A stretch of DNA of 64,000 nucleotides from Nocardioides sp. Kera G14. GTDB lineage: Bacteria > Actinomycetota > Actinomycetes > Propionibacteriales > Nocardioidaceae. A program made the position numbers and the translations under genes. The notes beneath the pieces are model-generated. The model saw only the letters and a program-made list of their open reading frames with translations. It had not been told where the DNA came from and ran no database searches. Of the stretch, positions 32,126 through 40,706 are shown in pieces (positions within the stretch are counted from its first letter, which is position 1; each line of letters opens with the position of its first letter). The stretch covers positions 2,418,001 through 2,482,000 of the forward strand of contig NZ_CP085839.1 of assembly GCF_020715565.1 (NCBI RefSeq), read 5' to 3'.

Positions 32126-33415
32126 ATGACCACCGTGGACTCGACAGCACTCCTCACCGACCACTATGAGCTCACCATGCTCCAGGCCGCCCTGGCCGCC
32201 GGGACTGCGGAGCGGCGCGCGGTCTTCGAGCTCTTCCCCCGCCGCCTGCCGGAGGGACGTCGGTACGGCGTCGTGGCCGGGGTCGGACGAGCGCTGGACG
32301 CCCTCGAGGCCTTCCGGTTCGACGACGCGGTGCTCGCCGCGCTCGACGGGGTCGTCGATGAGCCGACCCTCGGCTGGCTCGCGGACTACCGCTTCACCGG
32401 AAGCGCCTGGGGATACCCGGAGGGCGAGCTCTACTTCCCGCACTCCCCTCTCCTCGTCGTGGAGTCGAGCTTCGCGGAGGCCGTGCTGCTGGAGACGCTC
32501 CTGCTCTCGATCTACAACCACGACTCGGCGGTCGCCTCGGCGGCCTCCCGGATGACGCTGGCGGCAGGAGCGAGGAGCTGCGTCGAGATGGGATCGCGCC
32601 GCACGCACGAGGAGGCGGCGGTCGCCGCCGCTCGAGCGGCCTACATCGCCGGCTTCGACGCCACCTCCAACCTGGCCGCTCGACAGCGGTACGGGATCCC
32701 GTCGACCGGCACCAGTGCGCACTCCTTCACCCTCCTGCACGACACCGAGGAGCAGGCCTTCCGTGCCCAGGTCGCCTCCCTCGGAACGGGCACCACCCTC
32801 CTGGTCGACACCTACGACATCGCCGAGGCGGTCCGGGTCGGCGTCGAGGTGGCGGGTCCGGAGCTCGGCTCGGTGCGGCTCGACTCCGGCGATCTCGGCG
32901 TGCTCGCCGAGCAGGTGCGGACCCAGCTGGATGCGCTCGGGGCGACGGAGACGCGGATCATCGTGACCAGCGACCTCGACGAGTACGCGATCGCGGCCCT
33001 CGCCGCGGCGCCGGTCGACGGCTATGGGGTCGGCACCGAGCTCGTGACCGGCAGCGGCCATCCGACCAGCGGCTTCGTGTACAAGCTCGTCGCCCGCGAG
33101 GGCAGCGAGGGAGAGATGGTCTCCGTGGCGAAGCGGTCCGTGGACAAGGTCTCGATCGGCGGGCGGAAGTACGCGCTCCGGCGTCGCTCCGCCGACGGGG
33201 TCGCCGAGGCCGAGGTGATCGGGATCGGCACCGCTCCGGTCGGCGACGGCGACGACCGCCCACTGCTGGTGCCGCTGGTCCGGGACGGCGAGATCGTGGG
33301 CCGCGAGCCGCTCGCCGCAGCCCGGGAGCGTCACGCGACGGCTCGCGCCGAGCTCCCGGTCGAGGCCCTCTCGATGGCCCGGGGTGAGCCGGTGATCGAG
33401 ACCCTGTTCGTCTAG
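32126..33415 (+). CDS. pncB: Nicotinate phosphoribosyltransferase
   Basis: A 429-residue enzyme joining nicotinate to PRPP to make nicotinate mononucleotide for NAD salvage. Key segments are LLTDHYELTMLQA at the N terminus, SIYNHDSAVASAASR, GTSAHSFTLL with the catalytic His, RLDSGDLGVLA and YGVGTELVTG. The ATG 32126 has a GAGGTG ribosome binding site. It is the Rv1330c equivalent, convergent with clpS as in Mycobacterium. Confidence 0.96.
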   Translation: MTTVDSTALLTDHYELTMLQAALAAGTAERRAVFELFPRRLPEGRRYGVVAGVGRALDALEAFRFDDAVLAALDGVVDEPTLGWLADYRFTGSAWGYPEGELYFPHSPLLVVESSFAEAVLLETLLLSIYNHDSAVASAASRMTLAAGARSCVEMGSRRTHEEAAVAAARAAYIAGFDATSNLAARQRYGIPSTGTSAHSFTLLHDTEEQAFRAQVASLGTGTTLLVDTYDIAEAVRVGVEVAGPELGSVRLDSGDLGVLAEQVRTQLDALGATETRIIVTSDLDEYAIAALAAAPVDGYGVGTELVTGSGHPTSGFVYKLVAREGSEGEMVSVAKRSVDKVSIGGRKYALRRRSADGVAEAEVIGIGTAPVGDGDDRPLLVPLVRDGEIVGREPLAAARERHATARAELPVEALSMARGEPVIETLFV

Positions 33416-33443
33416 GCGTCCAGGGTCGCAGCCGGAGGGTGTC

Positions 33444-33737
33444 TTACTCCTGCTTCTCGAGCGTCGCCCACAGCCCGTACTCGTGCATCGCCTGCACGTC
33501 GCGCTCCATCTCCTCGCGGGTGCCCGACGACACCGCGGACTTACCGTCCTCGTGGACCTCGAGCATCAGCTTCTCCGCCTTCTTCTTCGAGTAGCCGAAG
33601 TGCTTCTGGAAGACGAAACTCACATAGCTCATCAGATTGACGGGGTCGTTCCAGACGATCGTCACCCACGGCGTCGACGGAACCGTCAGGTCGTCGGCGA
33701 CCGGCTCGTCAAGCTCGATAGGACTCGGCGCGCTCAC
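33444..33737 (-). CDS. clpS: ATP-dependent Clp protease adaptor ClpS
   Basis: A 97-residue N-end-rule adaptor that delivers substrates with bulky N-terminal residues to ClpA/ClpC. The degron pocket residues lie in [12 protein letters not shown], followed by [21 protein letters not shown]. The N-terminal 25 residues form the flexible tail. It is coupled to the MarR gene upstream by a 4-base overlap. Confidence 0.96.
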   Translation of the reverse strand: MSAPSPIELDEPVADDLTVPSTPWVTIVWNDPVNLMSYVSFVFQKHFGYSKKKAEKLMLEVHEDGKSAVSSGTREEMERDVQAMHEYGLWATLEKQE

Positions 33738-34168
33738 TCGTCAAGGATGTCACGAAGGACCGACACCGCAGTGGCCAGCTCGGCCTCGGTGCGTCCGGCG
33801 GCGCGGAGGCGTTTCATGATGGAGCCGGCGTACGCGCTCCGGAAGTGTTCCAGCTCGGTGCGTCCCGCCTCGGTGAGGCTCACGACGGCCCCGCGCGCGT
33901 CGGTGGGATGCGGCTCCTTCGAGACGAAGCCGCCGTCGACGAGCTGAGCGACCGCCGTCGACATCGTCGGCTGCGAGCAGCCGTCGATCCGCGACAGCTC
34001 GGTCACACCGAGAGGGCCGTGCTCCTCCAGGACCGAGAGCACCCGCATCCCTGCAGGCGCGTCGTGGCGCCGGCGGAGCGATCGCACCAGCCGGGCGGCA
34101 TAGATCGCCAGGTCCGCGCTCAGAGCGAGCGAGTGGTTGAGCGGGACACCGGTGGTCATGCGCTGCAT
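33734..34168 (-). CDS. MarR family transcriptional regulator
   Basis: A 144-residue winged-helix repressor. The recognition helix lies in [25 protein letters not shown], followed by the wing [14 protein letters not shown] segment [16 protein letters not shown]. The ATG 34168 has AGGAACGG upstream. It is divergent from an MFS exporter with a perfect palindrome between them, the normal layout for a ligand-responsive MarR/efflux pair. Read-through into clpS would link clpS level to the same signal. Confidence 0.92.
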   Translation of the reverse strand: MQRMTTGVPLNHSLALSADLAIYAARLVRSLRRRHDAPAGMRVLSVLEEHGPLGVTELSRIDGCSQPTMSTAVAQLVDGGFVSKEPHPTDARGAVVSLTEAGRTELEHFRSAYAGSIMKRLRAAGRTEAELATAVSVLRDILDE

Positions 34169-34210
34169 CGTAGCGATCCGTTCCTCATCAGTTGACGTTC
34201 CGACATTGAT

Positions 34211-34231
34211 TTACATAGTAATCCTATGTAA
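34211..34231. promoter_or_regulatory. MarR operator: perfect 8-bp inverted repeat
   Basis: TTACATAG and CTATGTAA flank a 5-base spacer (TAATC), giving a 21-bp palindromic, AT-rich site in an otherwise GC-rich region. It sits 11 bases before the MFS start and 43 before the MarR start. A TTGACG element (34192-34197) upstream could be the -35 of the MFS promoter, so repressor binding would block the transcription start. Confidence 0.8.
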
Positions 34232-34241
34232 AGTTGGAGGC

Positions 34242-35447
34242 GTGAATCTGCTGAAGCAACCCCGCGCCGTCCTTGCGGTCGCCTTCGCGGCCGTCATCTC
34301 CTTCATGGGCCTCGGCCTCGTCGACCCGATCCTGACCTCCATCGCGAAGGAGCTCGACGCCACGCCCGGGCAGGTCTCGCTCCTCTTCACGTCCTACATG
34401 GCCGTGACCGGCGTGGCGATGCTGATCACCGGCTTCGTCTCGAGCCGGATCGGCGCCAAGCGCACGCTCCTCGTAGGGCTCGTCCTCATCGTCGTCTTCG
34501 CGGGCCTCGCAGGCACGATGGACTCCGTCGGCGGCATCGTCGCCGCCCGCGCCTTCTGGGGCTTGGGCAACGCGCTCTTCATCGCGACCTCCCTGGCCAC
34601 GATCGTGCAGTTCGCCACCGGAGGCCTCAAGGGCGCGATCCTGCTCTACGAGTCCGCCCTCGGCATCGGCATCGGCCTCGGCCCCATCGTCGGAGGGCAG
34701 CTGGGCGAGATCTCCTGGCGCGCGCCGTTCTTCGGCGTCGCGGTCCTCATGCTGATCGCCCTCGTCGCCACGTCGATCTTCACCCCCGCCACTCCCCCGC
34801 CTGCGGAGAAGGTGTCGATCGCTGACCCGATCAAGGCGCTGCGCCACCCCGGCCTGCTCGTCGTCGCCGTGACCTCGCTGCTCTACAACTTCGGCTTCTT
34901 CACGCTCATGCTCGCCGCACCGTTCCCGCTCCAGACCAGCGCCTCCAACGTCGGCTGGATCTTCTTCGGCTGGGGTCTGCTGCTCGCGATCAACTCCATC
35001 TGGGGTGCACCGTGGCTGGAGTCCAGGATCGGCACCATCGCCTCGATCGTCTTCGCACTGATCGGCTTCGCCGCCCTGCTCGCGATCATGGCGATCTGGA
35101 CCGAGCACAAGCCCGTCATCGTCGTCTGCGTGATCCTGGCCGGCGCCTTCCTGGGCATCAACAACACGGTCATCACGACACTCGTCATGGGCTCGGCCCC
35201 CGTGCCGCGGCCGGTCGCCTCGGCGGCGTACTCCTTCGTGCGCTTCGCCGGTGGGTCGATCGGCCCCTACCTCGCAGGCAAGCTGCTCGAGCACAACCTC
35301 CACGCGCCCTTCTGGATGGGTGCGGGCGCGACCTTCCTGGGCGTCGTCGTCCTGCTCGGCTTCCGCCGCTTCGTCCCGGTCTCGGCCGCGCCGGCCCACG
35401 GCTCCGAGCAGGAGGCCGAGGTCCTGGAGTTCGCTGACGAGAGCTGA
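34242..35447 (+). CDS. MFS transporter, probable drug efflux
   Basis: A 401-residue major facilitator with twelve predicted hydrophobic segments. The loop between helices 2 and 3 reads GFVSSRIGAKRTLLVG, the MFS motif A region. The motif C-like stretch GIGIGLGPIVGGQLGEISWRAPFF in helix 5 marks an antiporter/exporter. The start GTG 34242 follows GGAGG by only one base, so initiation may be leaderless or use an atypical spacing. Regulated by the adjacent MarR. Confidence 0.9.
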   Translation: MNLLKQPRAVLAVAFAAVISFMGLGLVDPILTSIAKELDATPGQVSLLFTSYMAVTGVAMLITGFVSSRIGAKRTLLVGLVLIVVFAGLAGTMDSVGGIVAARAFWGLGNALFIATSLATIVQFATGGLKGAILLYESALGIGIGLGPIVGGQLGEISWRAPFFGVAVLMLIALVATSIFTPATPPPAEKVSIADPIKALRHPGLLVVAVTSLLYNFGFFTLMLAAPFPLQTSASNVGWIFFGWGLLLAINSIWGAPWLESRIGTIASIVFALIGFAALLAIMAIWTEHKPVIVVCVILAGAFLGINNTVITTLVMGSAPVPRPVASAAYSFVRFAGGSIGPYLAGKLLEHNLHAPFWMGAGATFLGVVVLLGFRRFVPVSAAPAHGSEQEAEVLEFADES

Positions 35448-35462
35448 CAGCACTCACCCGCG

Positions 35463-35488
35463 CAGCGTGACGCTACGGCGTCGCGCTG
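35463..35488. terminator. Bidirectional terminator between convergent genes
   Basis: CAGCGTGACGC and GCGTCGCGCTG pair over 11 positions (one G-U) with a TACG tetraloop. It lies between the MFS stop and the glycosyltransferase stop, overlapping the last codons of the latter. Confidence 0.6.
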
Positions 35489-37836
35489 CTCGAGGTCGGT
35501 GACGGCGTCGCGCTGGAGGACGACGGCGTCGCCGACGGCGTGGGGGCAGTGCTCGTCGAGGTGGTCGCGGCCGCACTCGAGGTGGCCGCCGCCGAGGCGG
35601 TCGGCGTCGCGCTCGTCCGAGCCGGCGTCGGACTCGTGGAGCGCGTGGTCGAGGCCGACGGAGTGGATGCGGAGCTGGATCCGCCGCCACTCGGCGACGC
35701 CGAGCTGCTCGGGGCCGCCGAGCCGCTTGCGGTCGGGCTGGACGTGGTGGCTCCGGTGGTGGCCCCGACGTCGCTCGGGTTGTCGGAGGGCGATGGCTTG
35801 TCGCTCGGCCCACCGCGGCGCTGGGCCTCACCCGGAGACAGCCCCGGCGGGTTGATCTCGTTGTCCCCCGCCGGCGAGAGCAGCCCGATGACCACAGCCG
35901 CGGCCGCGCCGGCCACGAGGACCACCCCGACCGCGGCGGCGCTGCGACGCACGGCCTGGCCGCGACGGATCTCGCTGCTGCGTCGTGCCTCGAGCTCCGG
36001 CGAGAGCTGCTGGCGTTGGGCCGCGATGCTGTTGATCGGCGCCATGGCGTATCCGATGGTCGGCAGCAGCAGCAGGGCCGCCAGGAGCGGTCCGCTCAGC
36101 GAGGTCGGGTGGAACAGGGCTGCGACGATGCCCAGGACCCCGAGCAGCGCGAGCGAGGTCTCTATGCGGTTGCCACGGAAGGCGTCGAGCACGCTCGCGT
36201 CCTCGCTGGTCTTGGGCGTGCGGAGGAACTCGGCCTTCTTGGCGAAGAGCGCCTGCACCGAAGCCCGTGCCACGACGAGCGAGGTCGACTGCCAGATGAA
36301 GAACGCCCCGATGGCGTCACGCCACGTGGCTCCCGTGCCACGACGTACGAGCGCGACTGCACGGACGAAGCCGAGCAGCATCAGCACGGGGATGGCGGCG
36401 AGGAGGAACGGCGTGAGCTTGCGGAAGAGCAGTCCTCCGCCGAGCGCGATGTTGATCGCACCGCCGAGTAGGAAGAAGTAGAAGACCAGGGCGATCAGGT
36501 CGCCGTACCACTGCAACGCGCCCGAGAGATAGGACCACCGCTGCGCGTTGGTGAGCGCATTGGCCCTGGTGCGGGCGCCGGGCAGCATCGAGCGCCAGTG
36601 CATCCGCAGGATCTGGATCCCGCCGAAGCACCAGCGGAAGCGCTGCCCCTTGAGCGCCTCGAACGACAACGGCATCAGCCCGTGGCCGTACGACGCGTCG
36701 ACGTGCATGCCCGACCACCCGGCGCGCAGCAGTCGCAGTGAGAGCTCGGCGTCCTCGGTGATGCACCACTCGTTCCAGCCGCCGAGGCTCTCGAGCGCCT
36801 CACGGCGGATCAGCCCCATCGTGCCGGCGAAGATCGCACCGTCACGCTCGTTGCGCGAGGGCTGGGAGACGGTGAAGAAGTACTTGTACGAGTAGTAGAG
36901 CTGCCGGAAGAACGGCGCGTCCTTCCACTCGCGGTAGTCCTGCGGCGTCTGCAGGAACCCGACCGCCGGGTCGTTGAACAGCGGCGCCGTGCGGCGGAGG
37001 AAGTCGGGCTCGATCTGGTAGTCGGAGTCGATGATGCCGATCACCTCGGCGCGCTCGTCCGTCATCTCCTGGAGCGCGTAGTTCAGTGCGCCGGACTTGT
37101 AGCCGGGCCAGTCCTGGAGGTGGGCGAACTTCACGCCGTTCTCGCGGCACCACGCCTCGACAGGTCGCCAGAGCGCCTCGTCCTTGGTGTTGTCGTCGAT
37201 CGCGACGATCTCGTAGTTGTCGTAGTCCAGTGCCTTGAGCGAGGTGAGGGTCGCGATCACCATCTCCGGCGGTTCCTCGTACGACGGCACGTGCAGGCTC
37301 ACGAACGGGTGGGCGTGGTCGCCGTCGACCTCGTGGTCCGCAAGCCCCTCACCGCTCCTGCGGGCCCAGTGCTCACGACCCAGCGCGTCGCACAGCTCCC
37401 AGAGATAGGCACAGCTCAGCACTGCGGCGAAGGCCTCCAGGCCGAGCAGCACGAAGGCGCCGACCCGGCCGGCCCAGCCGAGCGGACTCTCGATGGTCCA
37501 CTCGAGCATGAAGGCGAGGTAGACGACGAAGAGCGCCACGTTGGTCGCCCAGCAGAGGTGGGCGCGCGCGTTCCACCGCCGGGTCAGGGGCAGCCAGAGC
37601 GCGCTCGCCCCGAGGAGCACGACGGCGGTGATCTCCACGGTCCGGACGCGGTAGTTCTCCAACCAGACCGCCGCGGCCCCGATGGCGGCCAGCAGCACGG
37701 TGCCGATCACGGCGAGCATGAACCGCTTGGTCCACAGCCAAGCCCCGCCGCCGAAACGGGTCGGCAGCGGGATCAGCAGCAGGATCGTGGAGAGGATGGC
37801 TCCGACGATCGCAGCGAGCAGGAGGGCTGACAGCAT
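35473..37836 (-). CDS. Processive family 2 glycosyltransferase with Ser/Thr/Pro-rich tail
   Basis: A 787-residue membrane protein of the cellulose/curdlan/hyaluronan synthase group. After four N-terminal hydrophobic segments comes the GT domain with VPSYEEPPEMV, AIDDNT, GIIDSDYQ (DxD), CITEDAELSLRLL (TED) and GQRFRWCFGG (QxxRW). These are all the hallmarks of a processive beta-glycosyltransferase. Four or more helices follow. The last 130 residues are almost pure Ser, Thr, Ala and Pro after one more helix, so the tail is probably outside, mucin-like and possibly O-glycosylated. The product is unknown. Confidence 0.88.
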   Translation of the reverse strand: MLSALLLAAIVGAILSTILLLIPLPTRFGGGAWLWTKRFMLAVIGTVLLAAIGAAAVWLENYRVRTVEITAVVLLGASALWLPLTRRWNARAHLCWATNVALFVVYLAFMLEWTIESPLGWAGRVGAFVLLGLEAFAAVLSCAYLWELCDALGREHWARRSGEGLADHEVDGDHAHPFVSLHVPSYEEPPEMVIATLTSLKALDYDNYEIVAIDDNTKDEALWRPVEAWCRENGVKFAHLQDWPGYKSGALNYALQEMTDERAEVIGIIDSDYQIEPDFLRRTAPLFNDPAVGFLQTPQDYREWKDAPFFRQLYYSYKYFFTVSQPSRNERDGAIFAGTMGLIRREALESLGGWNEWCITEDAELSLRLLRAGWSGMHVDASYGHGLMPLSFEALKGQRFRWCFGGIQILRMHWRSMLPGARTRANALTNAQRWSYLSGALQWYGDLIALVFYFFLLGGAINIALGGGLLFRKLTPFLLAAIPVLMLLGFVRAVALVRRGTGATWRDAIGAFFIWQSTSLVVARASVQALFAKKAEFLRTPKTSEDASVLDAFRGNRIETSLALLGVLGIVAALFHPTSLSGPLLAALLLLPTIGYAMAPINSIAAQRQQLSPELEARRSSEIRRGQAVRRSAAAVGVVLVAGAAAAVVIGLLSPAGDNEINPPGLSPGEAQRRGGPSDKPSPSDNPSDVGATTGATTSSPTASGSAAPSSSASPSGGGSSSASTPSASTTRSTSPTPARTSATPTASAAATSSAAATTSTSTAPTPSATPSSSSATPSPTSSSATP

Positions 37837-37879
37837 GCGTCAGGCCGTACCCACGCCTTGTTACCCGATCCGGTGCCGC

Positions 37880-39685
37880 TTATGAGGTCTTTCGCACAGC
37901 CCAGTCACGTAACACATTGATCCTCGCGCGGAGCTGGTCCGCGTTGGCGACCGCTGCTGCCGGCCCGCCGCACTCCTTGCGCAGTGCCGCATGCGTGACG
38001 CCGTGCGGCTGGCCGGTCCGGTGGTACCACGACGCCACGAGCCCGTTGAGCTCCCTCCGGAGTACGCCGAGCTGCTCGTGCGTCGCCATGTCGGTGAGGG
38101 CGTCGGCGGCCCGGGCAACCTCGGCGGCCTTCTGGGCGCGGTCCGACGTGTCTTTCCTCTGCTTCTTCGCGCGGTCGCTCTGGCGCTGCTGCAGGAGTCC
38201 CTTGACCTGGTCGGCGTCGAGCAGCCCGGGGATGCCGAGGAAGTCCATCTCCTCGTCGGAGCCGACCTGGACCTCGCCCGCGTGGCCGAACTCGCCGCCG
38301 TCGAAGAGGACCCGGTCGAAGCGCGCCTCCGAGCCGAGCGCCTCCCACGGCCCGAGGGCCTCGTCGTCGCTGGCGGACTCCGCTGCGTTGGCCTGCGCGA
38401 TCAGGGCATCCTCGGGAGAGAACATGTCGCCGTCGTCGGTGACCTTCTTTCCCAGGACGTGGTCGCGCGCGACCTCCATCTCATTGGCGAAGGTGAGCAG
38501 GTTGGGCACGCTGGGGAGGAAGACGCTGGCGGTCTCACCGCGCGAGCGGGACCGGACGAAGCGACCGACGGCCTGGGCGAAGAAGAGCGGTGTCGAGGTG
38601 GTGGTGGCGTAGACACCCACGGCCAGCCGCGGTACGTCGACACCCTCGGAGACCATCCGCACTGCGACCATCCACTTGGACGTGTCGGCTGCGAAGGCGC
38701 CGATCTTCTTCGATGCGGTCTTCTCGTCCGAGAGCACGACGGTGGCCGACTCGCCGGTGATCTGCTTCAGCGTCTTGGCGTAGGCGCGCGCGGAGTCCTG
38801 GTCGGTGGCGATCACGAGGCCACCGGCGTCGGGGACGTGGCGGCGCACCTCGTCGAGCCGCTTGTCGGCAGCGGCCAGCACCGCCGGCATCCAGGAGCCC
38901 TTGGGATCCAGTGCGGTCCGCAGCGCCTGCGAGGTCATGTCCTTGGTCAGCGGCTCACCGAGCTGGGCGGCGATCTCGTCCCCGGCGCTGGTCCGCCACG
39001 ACATCTGGCCGCTGTAGGCCATGAAGAGCACCGGGCGCACGACGTGGTCGCGCAGCGCCTCGGCGTAGCCGTAGGTGTAGTCGGCGACCGACCGCGGGAT
39101 GCCGTCGTCCCCGGGGGCATAGGTGACGAACGGGATCGGGTTGATGTCCGAGCGGAACGGCGTACCGGTGAGGGCCAGGCGCCGGGCGGCGGGCTCGAAC
39201 GCCTCGCGCACGCCCTCCCCCCAGCTCAGCGCGTCGCCGGCGTGGTGGATCTCGTCCAGGATGACGAGGGTCTTCGTGCGCTCGGTGCGGATCCGCATCG
39301 CGAGCGGATTGACCGCCACGCCGGCGTACGTCACCGCGATGCCGAGGTAGTCGCCGCTGGTCTTCCCCTGCCCGGCGGAGTAGGTCGGGTCGATCGGGAT
39401 CCCGGCGCGCTCGGCCGCTTGGGCCCACTGCACCTTGAGGTGCTCCGTGGGGGCGACCACGATGATCCGGTCCACCATGCGGCGCCCGAGGAGCTCGGAG
39501 GCGACCGTCAGGGCGAAGGTCGTCTTCCCGGCGCCCGGCGTCGCGACCGCGAGGAAGTCGCGAGGGAGCTCGTCGAAGTACGTGGTCATCGCGGCCCGCT
39601 GCCAGGCGCGGAGGGACGTGGCCGTCCCCCAGGCGGCCCGCTCGGGCCACGCAGGAGGGAGGGCCGCGGAGTGCGGCTCGTTCAA
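37880..39685 (-). CDS. DEAD/DEAH box (superfamily 2) helicase
   Basis: A 601-residue SF2 helicase. Motifs in order: Q-like LRAWQR, Walker A ATPGAGKTTFA (residues 48-58), Walker B ILDEIHHAGD, motif III ALTGTPFRSD, and motif VI QAVGRFVRSRSR. The C-terminal 180 residues contain a charged helical segment (QQRQSDRAKKQRKD). This is the common actinobacterial helicase found next to DUF3039. The only start early enough to keep the Q motif is TTG 39685, 10 bases after the DUF3039 stop. DNA-repair or RNA function cannot be decided. Confidence 0.9.
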   Translation of the reverse strand: MNEPHSAALPPAWPERAAWGTATSLRAWQRAAMTTYFDELPRDFLAVATPGAGKTTFALTVASELLGRRMVDRIIVVAPTEHLKVQWAQAAERAGIPIDPTYSAGQGKTSGDYLGIAVTYAGVAVNPLAMRIRTERTKTLVILDEIHHAGDALSWGEGVREAFEPAARRLALTGTPFRSDINPIPFVTYAPGDDGIPRSVADYTYGYAEALRDHVVRPVLFMAYSGQMSWRTSAGDEIAAQLGEPLTKDMTSQALRTALDPKGSWMPAVLAAADKRLDEVRRHVPDAGGLVIATDQDSARAYAKTLKQITGESATVVLSDEKTASKKIGAFAADTSKWMVAVRMVSEGVDVPRLAVGVYATTTSTPLFFAQAVGRFVRSRSRGETASVFLPSVPNLLTFANEMEVARDHVLGKKVTDDGDMFSPEDALIAQANAAESASDDEALGPWEALGSEARFDRVLFDGGEFGHAGEVQVGSDEEMDFLGIPGLLDADQVKGLLQQRQSDRAKKQRKDTSDRAQKAAEVARAADALTDMATHEQLGVLRRELNGLVASWYHRTGQPHGVTHAALRKECGGPAAAVANADQLRARINVLRDWAVRKTS

Positions 39686-39695
39686 GATCTGCGGA

Positions 39696-39971
39696 TCACT
39701 CGTCGTTGTCGTCGTCGCCGAGACCTTCGAAGATCTCCTTGCACTCCGGGCAGACGGGGAACTTCGTGCCGTCGCGGCTCGGGACCCACACCTTCCCGCA
39801 CAGCGCGATGACGGGATAGCCCATCACCATCGCCTCAGTCAGGTCGTCCTTGGGGACGTAGTGCGAGAAGCGGTCGTGATCGCCCTCCTCGGTCGGCAGG
39901 GTCTGCTCGCGCTCCTTGACCCGCTCATCGAGCGCAGTGCCGCCCTTGCTCCCAAATCCGAGGATGCCCAT
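39696..39971 (-). CDS. DUF3039 family protein
   Basis: A 91-residue protein with HYVPKDDL, ALCGKVWVP and PVCPECKEIFE. The His plus three Cys (C, CxxC) suggest a small zinc-binding fold. The family is conserved across actinobacteria and unstudied. It is followed by the helicase gene, so the two are likely co-transcribed. The ATG 39971 has no Shine-Dalgarno but a TATCAT box seven bases upstream (39979-39984). The start codon lies inside a very long perfect palindrome. Confidence 0.88.
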   Translation of the reverse strand: MGILGFGSKGGTALDERVKEREQTLPTEEGDHDRFSHYVPKDDLTEAMVMGYPVIALCGKVWVPSRDGTKFPVCPECKEIFEGLGDDDNDE

Positions 39972-39999
39972 GGCCGCAATGATACGGCCATGGGCATCC
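39962..39999. promoter_or_regulatory. Perfect 15-bp-arm palindrome over the DUF3039 promoter and start
   Basis: GGATGCCCATGGCCG (39962-39976) and its exact reverse complement (39985-39999) flank CAATGATA. On the minus strand the spacer contains TATCAT, a five-of-six match to a -10 hexamer, and the left arm contains the ATG. It may be an operator centred on the -10, a start-sequestering hairpin, or the terminator of the gene upstream (stop at 40040). Confidence 0.7.
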
Positions 40000-40039
40000 C
40001 CTGACGGTGCTGACGCGGCTCACGCCGCTGAGTCGCTGC

Positions 40040-40573
40040 TCAGGCAGCGAGGACCGACTTGAGGCGCTCGAACAGCGTGGGCTGTCGGACGTCGGGCTCG
40101 AGGTCGGCCGTGGTGAGCGGTGAATAGGTGGCGCGGGCACGCTCGGCAATGCGAGCGCCCACCGTGGCGGCGAGGTCGTCGGCGACGGCCGCGTGTCCCG
40201 CCATGACGGCCAGCAGGATGTGCTCCTTGCTGACGGCCTTGGTCATTGCTGCTCGCATGGTGTCGTCGAGCGGCGCAGCGAGGTGCTGGTCGAGGATCGC
40301 ACGCACACCGGGCATCTCGTCGGCGACCTCGTGCCAGGCGGCGATGACGCCCGCCTCGAGATCCATCGGCTGTTCCATGAGGACACGCTCGATGCGGCCG
40401 GCGAGTCGGGTGTGCCACTTCAGCTGAAGTGTGCAGAGGAGGTCGAGCTCCCCGTCGAACTTCTCGACGACGCCGTCGAGGTCCATCGGCAGGCGGCCGT
40501 CGAGGCGACGGTCGGCCGTGTCAATGACGTCGCGGAGGATCTCGCCGCGGCTGTGAAAGGACGTCCAGGTCAT
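40040..40573 (-). CDS. Hypothetical protein under probable TetR control
   Basis: A 177-residue protein I do not recognise. It is predicted mostly helical and soluble, with regularly spaced charged helices (DGVVEKFDGELDLLCTLQLK, ERVLMEQPMDLEAGVIAAWHE). There are no metal or nucleotide motifs and no signal peptide. The ATG 40573 is well supported by AAGGAG seven bases upstream. It is divergent from a TetR regulator, with tandem palindromes between, so it is likely the main target of that repressor. Confidence 0.75.
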   Translation of the reverse strand: MTWTSFHSRGEILRDVIDTADRRLDGRLPMDLDGVVEKFDGELDLLCTLQLKWHTRLAGRIERVLMEQPMDLEAGVIAAWHEVADEMPGVRAILDQHLAAPLDDTMRAAMTKAVSKEHILLAVMAGHAAVADDLAATVGARIAERARATYSPLTTADLEPDVRQPTLFERLKSVLAA

Positions 40574-40594
40574 GGTCGTGCTCCTTGTGGTGAA

Positions 40595-40632
40595 GTACTC
40601 ACATACCGTGAGTACGTACCGACAGTACGTTC
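40595..40632. promoter_or_regulatory. Tandem TetR operators
   Basis: Site 1 is GTACTCAC-N5-GTGAGTAC (40595-40615), a perfect palindrome. Site 2 is GTACGTAC-N5-GTACGTTC (40612-40632), with the inner 6-bp arms perfect. Both have a 5-base spacer, their centres are 17 bases apart, and they share GTAC. They lie between the divergent TetR and unknown genes. Confidence 0.7.
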
Positions 40633-40694
40633 CATACTCCCGGTACGCCAATGTGACACAAGTGATCCTGACCACCCGAGACGCGCGTCACACC

Positions 40695-40700
40695 TAGACT
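40695..40700 (+). promoter_or_regulatory. Putative -10 box of the TetR gene
   Basis: TAGACT ends 6 bases before GTG 40707, the leaderless arrangement seen for many genes in this window. Confidence 0.45.
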
Positions 40701-40706
40701 CGCGGG

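Noticed and set aside
31628..33334. About 570-codon minus-strand frame across pncB
   Set aside because: It is a shadow of pncB and DUF2017, with antisense-type composition.
37991..39811. About 600-codon plus-strand frame opposite the helicase gene
   Set aside because: All helicase motifs are in the minus-strand frame; the plus frame has none.
39962..39999. Invertible promoter flanked by inverted repeats
   Set aside because: The segment between the arms is only 8 bases, too short for known site-specific inversion, and no recombinase gene is near.
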